Below the pieces are notes generated by a model. The model had not been told where the DNA came from. It saw nothing but the letters and a program-made list of their open reading frames with translations, and did no database searches. The translations under genes and the position numbers were made by a program. A stretch of 64,000 nucleotides of DNA from Kalaharituber pfeilii (taxonomy: Eukaryota; Ascomycota; Pezizomycetes; Pezizales; Pezizaceae). The stretch covers positions 434,001 through 498,000 of the forward strand of contig WHUZ01000022.1 in NCBI GenBank assembly GCA_015179045.1, given 5' to 3'. Position 1 is the stretch's first letter. Each line of letters opens with the position of its first letter. This document shows, one piece after another, positions 54,101 through 64,000 of the stretch.

Positions 54101-56182
54101 ACGAGTGGCTCGCTGGGCGTTTCAACACTCAGAGTGTTACACCGAACTCAAATCGCCCTCTTGAGACCCTGCGACAAACCAGCGTCCTTGCAATGTCAGA
54201 AGCCGAGAGGTACACGATCCTAGATTTTTGGCAACAACAAATGAAACTTCGAGGCAGTGAGTACCTTGAACAGGCTGTCATGGATTACGATGAGCAACGA
54301 AAGTTCCTGAGCTCGCAGCACCAAATGCAGGACCGGCGTTGCCTACAAGAAGCTTACGTTATTGGCGTCACAACAACTGGACTCGCGTTACATGCCGACC
54401 TCATCAGGTCCTTGGATGCCAAGGTGCTGATATGCGAGGAGGCCGCAGAGGTGCTAGAAGCGCATATTCTAACTGCTCTGATCCCGAAAATGGAACACGC
54501 GATCCTCATCGGGGACCACTTGCAGCTCCGTCCCCAGATCATGAACTTCGATTTCTCCGTTGAGAACCCGCGGGGCGGGACGGCATATGGACTTAATACA
54601 TCGTTATTTGAGAGGATGGTGGAAGTGGAACGTTATGGCGGGAAGAGGTTTCCAATTGCAAAGCTTGACACACAAAGAAGAATGCATCCTTCCATTTCAA
54701 ACCTTGTACGCAACACCTTGTATCCAGGCCTCAAGGACCACTCGTCGACGGCCGAACGTCCTAACGTCACTGGAATGGCAAAACGGCTCTTTTGGATGGA
54801 CCATAGGAACCCCGAGGAAGGTGATGGCAACCAGCAGCTGCAAGGATCGACATCATATGCAAACCTGTGGGAGGCCGATATGGTCGTGGGTGTCGTTCAA
54901 CATCTAGCACGGCAGGGCATTTACAAGAGTGGAGAAATCGCGGTATTATCGCCGTACTTGGGACAATTATCAATTCTGAAGAAAAAGTTGGCATCAACGT
55001 TTGAGGTTGTTGTTGGCGAGCGGGATCAGGAGCAGCTCGATGAGATGATTGCGGCGGGGCAGCTGGAGGCTGATTCGAAACAAGTTGTCAAGCAGGCAGA
55101 TTTGTTAAGTGAGGTTAGGGTTGCTACCGTGGATAATTTTCAGGTACTTTGAGCTTTCTCTCTTTTTCAGGGTCAAGGAGATACACTAACACGATTCTTG
55201 CAGGGTGAAGAGGCAAAGGTTATTGTCATTTCGCTTGTGAGGAGCAACAGCAAGCACAAGTGCGGTTTCTTGAAGACGTCAAACAGAATTAATGTTCTCA
55301 TAAGGTCAGTATTGTTCGTGCGTCGGGCACCCGTTCTGTCCAAACTTCCACGTATACTCCTTGACGACAGACCACGAGCTAATATGTATATCTACTAGTC
55401 GCGCGCAAGAGGGCATGTATATCATTGGCAACGCCGAGACGTGCAGTAAAGTTCCTATGTGGAATGATATAATCTCCATGCTGGAGCAAGGGCGCAACAT
55501 CGACCGCCAACTCCAAATTTGTTGCCCTCGCCATCCAAGGTTGCGTATCTTCGTCGAGGATCCCCAGGATTTCAGCCGCCTCTCACCCGAAGGCGGCTGC
55601 ATTGAGAAGTGCAAGTGGTTGCTTAACTGCGGCCATCCGTGCGTCAACAATTGCCACTCGGAGATTCTGCACCAGAACACAGTATGTCCGGTGCGGTGCA
55701 CCAGACTGTTCGAACACTGCCGTCACCCTTGCCCAAAGACCTGCGGGGAACCATGTGGTGTTTGCAACAAAATGGTAAAAGGCGTTCCGCTGCCATGCGG
55801 TCATGTTCCGAAAAAGCTGCTGTGCCACCAGTTGCTGGATCTGCCAGAGGTCTGGTGCCCAGTGCTAATCCAGAGGAAACTGGAGCGGTGCGGACACACG
55901 GCCATGGTCCCCTGTTCAGAGAACCCAACTCGATACCGATGCAAAATGCAGTGTTGGGGCATATTACCATGCCGGCACTGGTGTATGTCGGAGTGCTGGG
56001 TTTGCAGCGAGAATGTTCACGGCCCATGCCTCGCGCTTTGCGGGCGGAAATATAGGGCATGTGCTCACATCTGCGAGGACCCCTGTCACGGCGCCAAACC
56101 GTGTCGTCCGTGCAACTGTGCTGCCACAGTTGCTCCGGTTAATACTGGCCCGGGCCAACCAGTATTTTATGGAGGTTATTAG
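51131..56182 (+). pseudogene. CCCH + helicase + NFX1-finger gene, copy 2, frameshifted
   Basis: Same exon plan as copy 1: 51131-51147, 51218-53652, 53721-55143, 55204-55304 and 55399-56182, with all GT-AG junctions conserved. Exon 2 has a net 17-nt insertion near 51370-51387 (around GGGATCCACCCCCCGC), so the reading from the ATG stops at a TAG soon after. The summed exon length is off by 2 in phase, which agrees. Downstream everything is open: CCCH finger CNFFYSLGTCRYGIQCKFSH, Walker A GPPGTGKS, EEAAE, QRRMHPS, DNFQGEEAKVIVIS and the Cys-rich end. It stops six codons before copy 1 (CAG changed to TAG). It may be a young pseudogene, or it may start downstream of the shift; a sequence error is also possible. 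Confidence 0.75.
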
Positions 56183-56261
56183 TCCCGCAGTCGTAACTAA
56201 GGCGACTGTCGTGAGCGACTTGGCACACAACGAGCTCTGCCGGTTGTGAGCGCATAGTGCG

Positions 56262-56610
56262 GCCCTATCCACCACACACGTGCTCACCAGGTGCAGGACA
56301 TGGAAAAGAAAATGGCCAGGAGGGATGGCAGATCTGATCGAGCCACCCAAGCGTAAGGACAAGGACCCTCTGATAGACGTTTTAGAATGGACGGAACCAT
56401 AGTTATTTCCTACTTATCTATTTCCTTACTTATTTCCTTATTACCGATTAGATATGACCCACTATAGGCACGGGGACGACGGACTAGTTCTACTTATCTA
56501 CTTCCTTACTTATCTCCTTATGTATGTATTTAACCTCGGCGTTACCTCGCCATAGCCCCTAGGGCGGCACGCGAGTACTGATATGCAAAAAAAAAAAAAA
56601 AAAAAAAAAA
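56262..56610 (+). mobile_element. F1 LINE 3' fragment, 349 bp
   Basis: A 10-bp duplication GCATAGTGCG at 56252-56261 and 56611-56620. It encodes the ORF2 end (MADLIEPPKRKDKDPLIDV then LEWTEP-stop), then a 3' UTR with repeated TTCCTTACTTAT blocks, the F1 hairpin (CTCGCCATAGCCCCTAGG) and poly-A. It lies about 80 bp past the stop of helicase copy 2. Confidence 0.9.
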
Positions 56611-57180
56611 GCATAGTGCGACGGGGACCACAAGCGCTGCCAGTGGTGGAAATGACGTGAGCGGGATGGTGAATATAAAAATGATTCGTTATCTCCGGGC
56701 TATATGCTGTTACCATTGGTTATTTGGGGTACCTTTATTGTTTTCTTGTGTCACTATGTGGACGTTGGTAGTTACTTGTTGTGGTAGTTGACCTTTCCTG
56801 TTCGGATCTGATCCCTGTCTATCAGACCAATCATTATCCAACCATCATGTACATCTATCACCGCGAAGTACATACTGCCTCTCCCGGTCCCAATTCTCAT
56901 GAAGTAGGCAGGACGCACAGGATAATAGAGTTGTATCATAAAAGCAAGAAGTTGTTCGCTAATGTAGAATCGTGTAAACCTCGTAAAACACTTGGGAGCA
57001 ATAAATGAACCGAGGACAGTCTGTGACAAAAGCAGGTAATATCGGTAAAGAATTTTTTTTTAAATGTGAAAGCGAAGTGGGAGAGAGAAAACGCGCGGAG
57101 AGCTGCCGCGAGCGGGCAAGGTCCAAGAAGCCGGATGAGGACAGGGAGGTGGTCACCAGGCAGTGCAGAGCACTTAGACT

Positions 57181-57320
57181 TGTTCTGGCCCACCGACGAA
57201 CATTTTCTGGTTCGCGAACCGGCCAGTCGATTCGCGAACCGGCCGGCCCCGTGAAAAACATATGGTGTTTTTCACGGGGCCAGCCCAGCCACGAACACCT
57301 GGCCTAGCGGCGAACATGAA
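57181..57320. repeat. Fold-back repeat, TTCGCGAACCGGCC family, copy 1
   Basis: The left end is GTTCTGGCCCACCGACGAAC. It contains two TTCGCGAACCGGCC units and a perfect 15-bp hairpin GGCCCCGTGAAAAAC / GTTTTTCACGGGGCC (57245-57259 and 57267-57281). Related copies lie at 58055-58170 and 60992-61185. Confidence 0.75.
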
Positions 57321-57860
57321 TTGGGCCTTAGATACGTAATAAAGGGGCCGGGGTTGAGGAGAAAATCACCAACTCAGTTGTGATATACCTAGAGGAGCAA
57401 AGTATACTCGGAGCAGAATTCAATACCAGCGAGAGTGAGATTAGGAGCGAAATGGCTGAGATCCTACGGCCGCGCAGGTCGAAAATAATAGTCTGGGCAC
57501 GAGAACAGTTGAAGTCCTGCCAGTACGAGTGGGAAAGAGCCTAAAGTGGATGCGTGGCACTTGCAAGGATTCTATTAAGTGCCATTTCTGGCAATACAAC
57601 CACCAAAATGTTAATTCTTGGCATCAACGCAGTCCTTGTACTACCATAAGATATTACTAGAAACGGCGGAGGAATCCGGATATCTCTACCCAAGAAGATG
57701 ACTCCAAAATTTCACTTAGAGCAAGAAGAATACTAGAAGTCTATTTACTAATTTTTTTATAGTTATTCTATTAATAATAATATAGCTATGATAACAAATC
57801 TATATTCTTTACTACAGCAGTGTTAGAAGAAGCGCAGCAAATTTTTAATTATGTTGTCCT
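57321..57860. other. Unassigned
   Basis: No feature recognised; AT-rich in its right part. Confidence 0.3.
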
Positions 57861-58385
57861 TATTATCTTTTAGCATGTGGGTAGGAAGTGGCAACTTGGG
57901 AGTCATATTAGTAGCAAGTTGCAACCTGTCAGTGGCAATGGGGCTGTGCAAGCACACAGTAACTGGCTTATCAATTATCCTTGGTAGCAGAACGTTTCTC
58001 TATACTTATTACTAGTAGCACACAGAGGTACCTAGTAGTACTTGTAAAAAAAAATTGTTCGCGGGTGGGCTGGCCCATTCGCGAATCGGCCAGCCCACTG
58101 ACAAATTGGCCTATTCACGAATGGGCCTGGCCGGTTCGCGAACTGCAATGTTCGTCGGTACGCCAGAACATCTTTATTATCTTCTAGCATGTGGGTAGGA
58201 AGTGGCAACTTGGGAGTCAGATTAGTAGCCTTACCGACAGCAACTTTCAAGTGGCAACTTGCAAGTTGCAACCTGTCAGTGGCAATGGGGCTGTGCAAGC
58301 ACACAGTAACTGGCTTATCAATTATCCTTGGTAGCAGAAACGTACTTACTATTAGCAGCACACAGAGGTCCATATGTTCTTGTTA
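57861..58385 (+). repeat. Direct repeat pair of ~185-210 bp
   Basis: 57861-58045 and 58175-58385 both run from TAGCATGTGGGTAGGAAGTG to the CACACAGAGGT region with high identity; the second has an extra ~30 nt of CAACTT-rich sequence. A fold-back element (58055-58170) lies exactly between them. Confidence 0.8.
58055..58170. repeat. Fold-back repeat, TTCGCGAACCGGCC family, copy 2
   Basis: Contains TTCGCGAATCGGCC, GGCCGGTTCGCGAAC and the end TGTTCGTCGGTACGCCAGAAC, the complement of the terminus GTTCTGGCC...CCGACGAACA seen in the other copies. Confidence 0.7.
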
Positions 58386-59429
58386 TTCTTGTCAATCTCT
58401 AGATCTAATTCAGTACCTGATCTTCTCTGCCTTTTCACCATAGCCTGCCATCGCCGCTGAACTGGAACCGCTGAACTGGAACCGCTGAACTGCTCCTGTC
58501 AAGCCTTTCCTGTCAAGTTTGTCAGGCCTCTGCCATTCAGCGCTTGCAAAACTACTGTTACCCTGAACCGGTCGTATCCCTTAGCAGCACCAGCTTGCCG
58601 CCGCGTGACAATTTGAAGCCTATACCCTGAATTCTCAGAAGCTTCTCATTGACAACATTAGGCAGACTTGTGAGCTAAGATTAACATAAAGGCTCGGCAG
58701 GTTAATGAGGAATTATAGGCACTTGTAGATACTAGTGAGGAATATGAGACTGAGCTCAGACCAGAGCTACAGCTCACTCAAGCAAAGAATCATAACCTAC
58801 TATCTGATTTAGTCTAATATAAGTTGTTAGAGTATGGACCTTGAAGAGTCTTTGACATATGTATCCTCCTCTCTGGCATCTACTCAAATTCTTCTACACA
58901 CAAAGTAATAACTCCTTAACTGATGTGGATTCTCCTGATGTTCAGGATACACAAGAGCTTTAATGATGTTATTGATCTTTATCAACATAATGCGTCCTAT
59001 TTCCTGTATTAGCTTCCTTGATTTTTTTTGGTCATATCTATATAATTACCCGAAGTTTTGGCTATCAAGTATTTCATTTTCAGTGACTAGTCTTGGTTAT
59101 TTCATTGTGCCAGTAAACTCTCAAAGCAAGTCGCATTGTAGATCAAGCCCTAGGCACAGCCAGTTAGCCAACAGTTTCATGTGGTGTGGCTATTATTGTC
59201 TGCTGAATCAGTGGTGCAAATGTCACTTGACTGTACATTGTGAGGACTGCTTGCAAGGTCAAATCTTCCAGACTCGGCAGATACATTCACTGATTTCTCA
59301 GGGTGATCCATGTATGGTAGGATGCAACATGGCGCACGCGACGGGACCGCGTTGCAACATGTTCCCCAGTTCTTGCCCTGTGCGCCCTATGCTCCAGGCA
59401 CATGGGGCGATTTTGTCGTTCTTGCTGAT
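58386..59429. other. Unassigned
   Basis: Short tandem GAACTGGAACCGCT units occur near 58460-58490. No gene recognised. Confidence 0.3.
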
Positions 59430-59568
59430 AGAGGTGCCTTTAAAGCAATTGATGGTAGGGTGAAAGTATTACTGCTTGCAGACTCTCAGGTAGCAATTAG
59501 TGCAGTCAAGACAGCAGAAAAAACTGGAAAAGTGAGGACTGTGGACCTGGTATGTGTGGTAGAGCTCA

Positions 59569-59786
59569 GTGGCCAGGAGGCATGCAAGACTTGGTCACTC
59601 CTCCGAAGAGCAAGGACACAGACCCACTAAGAGACATCTTGGAGTGGGCAGGGGCATAGGAGACACACAGGATCTTTTCTTATTCCTTTTCTTCTACCTT
59701 CATATGTATCTAATCTCATGTAACTAATCTCGCCATAGCCCCCAGGGCGGCACGCGAGTAATGATATTAAAAAAAAAAAAAAAAAA
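59569..59786 (+). mobile_element. F1 LINE 3' fragment, 218 bp
   Basis: Encodes a remnant of the ORF2 end (RDILEWAGA-stop), the 3' UTR, the F1 hairpin (CTCGCCATAGCCCCCAGG) and poly-A. A perfect 13-bp duplication GTGGTAGAGCTCA at 59556-59568 and 59787-59799. Inserted in the F3 LINE. Confidence 0.92.
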
Positions 59787-60306
59787 GTGGTAGAGCTCAT
59801 GGCAGAAAGGTGACAAAGGTTGAGAGAGGCTGGGGCTGTAAGGCTTGCATGGGTTAAGGCCCATGTGAGGATAGTGGGCAATGAGATAATAGATGAGAGA
59901 GCCAAAGAGGAGGCTAGGTGCATGAGGTACAATGGGTAGGCTACTGAGGGTAGACTATGCCAGGAGTTAGTTTGAAAGAGAAAGGAGAAGAGGGAGCAAG
60001 CTGGGTTTGGGAAGGGCAAGTTTGTGAAGTGGGACAGAAGAATACTTACAAACTACACCTGGCTGTGGACTGGGAAAGGAGGAGCCATGCGGAGGAGGGA
60101 GATTAGTGGTAAGGAGGCGCAATGCACCTGTGGAGAGGTATAGAATACTGATCACATGGGATTCAGGTGTACTAGGCTGGAGCGGCCCCAGAGGAAGGTC
60201 AAAGATAGGGTGCAAGCCACCTGGCAATCCTGGGAGGACCTAGAGGAGAAAGGGCGCAAGCAAGAAGGCATGGAGGGTGACCCGGTCAAGTTCTGGTTTG
60301 CCTGCC

Positions 60307-60678
60307 TGTAACGGCAGTCGTGGTCTAGTGCCCGTGGATGACGGCGATCTACGGAGCGCAGGCAGGAGGCGGCAGGCGACGGTTCAGCAGTTCGCAGCGG
60401 TAAGGCAGTTCACAGTAGTACAGCAGTTCAGCGGGTCGGCACAGCAGGTAACCACTCTACTTAGTAGAAACTAAATACAAGAGGTTGCGTAAAGAGAAAA
60501 AGGAAAGGAGAACACACAGCCATGAACACCACTTATATACACTTTTGAGACTGCAATACGCACTCAGGTCGCATCCCTTTTACCCATATATATTGTACCG
60601 ACATCCCGAAATGCTTGTCAGAGGTCATCTTTTAGCGTGAAGCTATTTACCCGGCTCGCTATACAATATCCCGTTACA
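60307..60678. repeat. Solo LTR, 372 bp
   Basis: Starts TGTAACGG and ends CCGTTACA, a perfect 8-bp inverted terminus. Flanked by CTGCC / CTACC (one mismatch in 5 bp). Removing it and one duplication restores the F3 LINE sequence GCCTGCCTCGATCTGGG, which is supported by the parallel F3 3' UTR at 32306-32541. No internal retroelement sequence remains. Confidence 0.85.
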
Positions 60679-60991
60679 CTACCTCGATCTGGGGTAGCTG
60701 AGGACAGAGGGTACTAGGCCCTCGAGGTGTGTATGTAGAATTTGTTTCTAACCCGACCCGGGTATATGGGTCCCTGCCATAGGCTGGTAGCCTGTATGCG
60801 GGGTTACGTGACTCAAAAATAAAAAAAAAAAAAAAGAGGGTATTGAAGCATTATATTGTTAGTATGTAGGGCTATCATTTGAGCCTATCGGCTGTGAATT
60901 TGGATATGAATCCATCAGGTAGTGACACAATTTGCTGCCTCTCCGCTACCACTCGCTTTATTACCTATCTAAAGCCCAATTCATGACTCAT

Positions 60992-61185
60992 GTTCTGGCC
61001 TACCGACGAACATTGTTGTTCATGAGCCAAGCATGTAGGTACATAATGGTATATCCATGTTCGCCGCTGGGCGAGGTGTTCGTGAATCGGCTAGCCCCGT
61101 GAAAAACTAGCATATGTTTTTGACGGGACCGCCAATGGGGTTGGCCGGTTTGCGAATAAAAAAATGTTCGTCGGTGGGCCGGAAC
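60992..61185. repeat. Fold-back repeat, TTCGCGAACCGGCC family, copy 3
   Basis: Terminal inverted repeats of 23 bp with two mismatches: GTTCTGGCCTACCGACGAAC on the left, complement of GTTCGTCGGTGGGCCGGAAC on the right. The internal CCCCGTGAAAAAC / GTTTTTGACGGG hairpin matches copy 1. No clear target duplication. Confidence 0.78.
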
Positions 61186-61977
61186 AGATTTCATATATAT
61201 GATTCCACTGCCTTGACATATAGTAAGTACGATTGCAAACTATCCTGAGCCTTTGCTCATAAATTCACTATTAACTGAATCACATCAGCAGCTGATAATA
61301 ATGGGCCCTTGAAGAGCGTAAAGTGTCTGGGAGTATAGTGAAGCTGTGCATGATAATGGAAAGGGAGGTACAAAATCTGCAAGCGAAATCCTAAACGTTA
61401 GAGAATGAGATATATGTAAAAGTTAGAGTACGTTCTGTATATAGCTACCTTATAATTTAGCTCACCACTGCAGCCTGAATGGCCTGAACCTGCCTGAAAC
61501 ATTCCGGCCGACCCATTGGGAACACTGCCTGGGACCGGGCCGCTTCAGAGTTGGCTGGTTCACTCCGGGGCCCCCGATTCCCAACAAGAACCAGAGCATC
61601 TCTACTTTCTAAATACGGAGTGCCCAGCAGAAACTGATGACCCCAACTTGCTTCCATGAGGGTTGCAAATGCAGTAAATGGTGCATAGAGACCGAACTAT
61701 GCATCATGCAGTGGTGCATCTAATTCGTTGTTTTGACCAATAGACGACAAACAACATCCAACTTCATGCATGCTCCTGGAGCCCAAGGCGAAGCAGAACA
61801 GCATGGTCAGAGAATCTAGCTAGGGCACATCCGACTCTCTACGACGCCCTCAAATGCTATTCAAAACATTACCGAAAATAACAATGGAGGCTAGTTCAAC
61901 TTCGACTCTTGAAATACTTCTTTTTACTTTGCAAAGCTACTGTATCACTTATATATTTGCTTACGTAATCATTGATC
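61186..61977. other. Unassigned; short GGCCTGAA relic
   Basis: CCTGAATGGCCTGAACCTGC near 61472 resembles the arm repeats of the hAT-like element at 2574-3444 and may be a relic of it. Nothing else recognised. Confidence 0.3.
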
Positions 61978-61988
61978 ATTCCCACACG

Positions 61989-62538
61989 TTTTTTTTTTTT
62001 TTTTTTTAAATCACGTAATCCCGCATACAGGGTACCAGCCTATGGCAGGGATCCATATACCCGGGCCAGGTTAAAGCAGCTATCTACACTACGCACACGA
62101 TTGGTACACAACGTACCCTCTGGCCTTCGGTTATCCCAGTTCGAGGCCAGGCCGGCAAACCATTCCTCGACTGGGTTGCCCTCTCCTCCCTCCGTCCCCA
62201 TCCACCCTTTCTGCTCTAAGTCCTTCCAGCACTGCCAGGTGACCATCTCACCATTCTCCTTCTTTCTCTTGGGTCGCTTCCAGCTCGCCACACTCGAACA
62301 CCACACTCCAAGCTGCTCCACGAGGGCACCGCGCCTCCTCTTCACTGATTTTCCTCCTCCGCCTTTCCCAGTCCGTAGCCAGGTGTAGTTGGTGAGGGCC
62401 CTTCTGCACCACTTGCCCTTCCCGAACCCAGCTCGCTCTCTCTCCTCCTTTCTCTTTCGAACTAAATCCTGGCCTGCCCTTCGTACCTCATGCATCTGGC
62501 CCCCTCCTTGACCCACGGAAGCCTCACAGCTCCGGGAA
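61989..62538 (-). mobile_element. F3 LINE 3' fragment, 550 bp
   Basis: T-tract, F3 hairpin and 3' UTR, then on the minus strand the ORF2 end: ERERAGFGKGKWCRRALTNY, TWLRTGKGGG and EEGEGNPVEEWFAGLA-like sequence. The duplication ATTCCCACACG / ATTCCCACAAG (one mismatch in 11) lies at 61978-61988 and 62539-62549. Partly decayed. Confidence 0.82.
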
Positions 62539-62549
62539 ATTCCCACAAG

Positions 62550-63130
62550 TTGATCTCGGCTAAGAAGTGCCATTCAAGTCATTCAATGCACAATGTTCTG
62601 AGGTTTTACATATAGCAACTATTAAGAGCATGTTCTCCGCAACTCGGAATTTAACGGCAGAATCTTGAACTCTATACCTTTCTCTTCCTGTACGATGGAA
62701 CCCCAATATATGTAGACAAAAGAATTTTTTTCCCATTAGAAGTAGATTACAAGAAACTTTTGTTACGATATACGAAAATTATAGTTAAGAATATTTTAGC
62801 CTGCTGCATATAAGTTATACTAACCTCCTAAATATTATAGCTCAACTGCATAACACCTCTGTAGCGTAAGCCTTGAGGGATTAACTTGAAATCGTGTTCT
62901 GAATGAAAGCACATGTTGCAACAATATCCCAAACTCTGGTGACGAGACTATCCCAAACTGTCATACGCGAACATGTTTGCCTCACTAAGCCCAGTTATAG
63001 CAGCATGTAATCGATGAACACACATACATACATAAAAGAGAAGGCTGTTGCGGAATGATCCTGGCCAGAAGGATGGAGAGATTTACTGAGGGCCAGGCCA
63101 GCTCATCGAGTGGTTGGTTACGGCACTGTA
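62550..63130. other. Unassigned
   Basis: AT-rich in the middle; no feature recognised. Confidence 0.3.
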
Positions 63131-63295
63131 CAGTAGTTTGATGCTGGCTATAATGAAGGCCAAGAATCCGACCAATTTTCTTCACTATAACCATTTTTCA
63201 CTGTAGCGAGGACACTTTCTTTACCTGTGACTCTGGCCCATCCCTTCGCTAAGGCCAGGATTTCACTAAAATGAGGTTCATAGGCAGGGTCTCCT
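63131..63295. mobile_element. Diverged copy of the 175-bp pogo-like MITE
   Basis: CTGGCTATAATGAAGGC, TTCTTCACTATAACCA, TTTCTTTACCTGTG and CTGGCCCATCCCTTC align in order with 16227-16401. The terminal bases have decayed but TA still borders both ends. Confidence 0.75.
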
Positions 63296-63297
63296 AT

Positions 63298-63818
63298 ATT
63301 CCGTTAAATTTAAAGACAAGCCTGTAGTTCAAATCACCTCAAGAGAGGTGTCATGCATGCCCTCTTTTAGCGTGATGAAGATCCCTGTCATCCTGCACGT
63401 TAGTGAGTGCGGGCCTGAAACTAGTGCTTGAGAGCCCCCCATATATTGGAGAGTGTTCGAGAGTAAAGCAGCGGGAACATCTACAAGTGGGATTGAGCGG
63501 TAGACATTAATTCATTGCACATCTTCACTACTTCGGATCCTTCCACAGTTAGAAACAAGAAATTTGACCCCATGTCAACGTCGACGTGTAATCGTCAAGA
63601 AATGATCCCATCAACTGCTTCTAGGCTCAGCTCACATGAAGTTCCCAACATTCGGTTCATGCTCCCCCAAATATTCCCCTGCGATAACCCAAGCATTTTC
63701 TGGGAGCCCGCAATGCTATATCTCGCTGGCAGTCGCAGCGAGGAACGTTGCCTATATATGTTCTAATCCCATCGCAAAAGCTGGCAAAGTACCTTACGAA
63801 TCACCCCATGCTCGTACT
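63298..63818. other. Unassigned
   Basis: No gene or repeat recognised; short overlapping frames around 63515-63875 have no family resemblance. Confidence 0.3.
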
Positions 63819-63874
63819 TACTCGCTGGTCCAAAAAGTATTGGAACGGCTGACTTATTATTTGACCAGCGAGTA
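63819..63874. mobile_element. 56-bp fold-back MITE, TACTCGCTG family
   Basis: TACTCGCTGGTC and its complement GACCAGCGAGTA form perfect ends; AGTATTGGAACGG is shared with 20952-21098. Very short internal sequence. Confidence 0.7.
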
Positions 63875-64000
63875 ATGCCAGGAGATGGGGAAATTTATTC
63901 CGGGTGCAGGTGCGTACAGGCGGGATCATCACGGAGAAAACAAGCAGAATCTGGCCGCGCCAACTTCCCCCCACTGCCAGCATCCCCTCTACTAACACCC

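Larger units (their letters stand above)
59430..60834 (+). mobile_element. F3 LINE 3' part, twice interrupted
   Basis: It begins within RNase H (VKVLLLADSQVAISAVKT). After an F1 insertion it continues AGAVRLAWVKAHVRIVGNE, KGKFVKWDRRILTNYTWLW and CTCGEV, then LERPQRK and EGDPVKFWFACL. The 3' UTR follows after a solo LTR (ACCTCGATCTGGGGTAGCTG, GACCCGGGTATATGG), then the F3 hairpin CCCTGCCATAGGCTGGTAGC and poly-A ending at 60834. Stops are present. The 3' UTR aligns with those of the F3 LINEs at 32306 and 61989. Confidence 0.82.

Noticed and set aside
60706..60842. Independent tail insertion with duplication AGAGGGTA
   Set aside because: The sequence before the tail continues as F3 LINE 3' UTR, matching the copies at 32306 and 61989, so the 8-bp match is chance and the tail belongs to the LINE at 59430-60834.

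Overview
The window looks like repeat-rich nuclear DNA from a filamentous ascomycete, probably Pezizomycotina. The evidence is: short introns of about 60-90 nt with CTAAC-type branch points, a HET-domain gene, a CFEM-like membrane protein, a fungal GPI-anchored protein, Tad-like LINEs, and RIP-like TG-to-TA stop codons in old transposons. No bacterial, organellar or viral genes and no convincing tRNA or rRNA were seen. The species cannot be named from sequence alone.

Host genes are few. There is an intronless HET-domain gene (4.1-6.1 kb, minus), a three-exon secreted GPI-anchored protein (11.9-14.1 kb, minus) and a single-pass membrane protein with an eight-cysteine ectodomain (17.8-20.0 kb, minus). 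A five-exon CCCH + UPF1-like helicase + NFX1-type zinc-finger gene is present as two direct copies (26.4-31.6 and 51.1-56.2 kb). Copy 1 is intact. Copy 2 carries a net 17-nt frameshift near its N-terminus. The copies share their upstream region and intron positions, and a near-identical tract in the last exon suggests gene conversion.

Most of the rest is transposons. Three Tad-like LINE 3' families recur: F1 (tail starting CTCGCCATAGCCC), F2 (CCCTGCCATGGC) and F3 (CCCTGCCATAGGCT). They make a nest at 31.6-36.9 kb (F2 in F3 in F1, starting one base after the stop codon of helicase copy 1). Another nest at 42.3-48.4 kb is a Copia element split by a Helitron/PIF1 helicase, itself split by a LINE. 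hAT elements lie at 0-1.9, 2.57-3.44, 37.0 and 48.9 kb. Pogo-like TA-flanked MITEs lie at 6.6-7.5, 16.2 and 63.1 kb, and there are several fold-back elements and a solo LTR at 60.3 kb.

The most unusual signal is a set of tiny retroposed insertions of 31-69 bp with clean target-site duplications and oligo(A/T). In seven of nine the non-A part begins exactly at the 5' foot of the LINE's terminal stem-loop. This holds for all three tail families, so the hairpin plus poly(A) behaves as a mobile unit of its own. A second candidate is a 'half-LINE' present twice, in which ORF1 sequence is joined to the LINE 3' tail with no ORF2 between.
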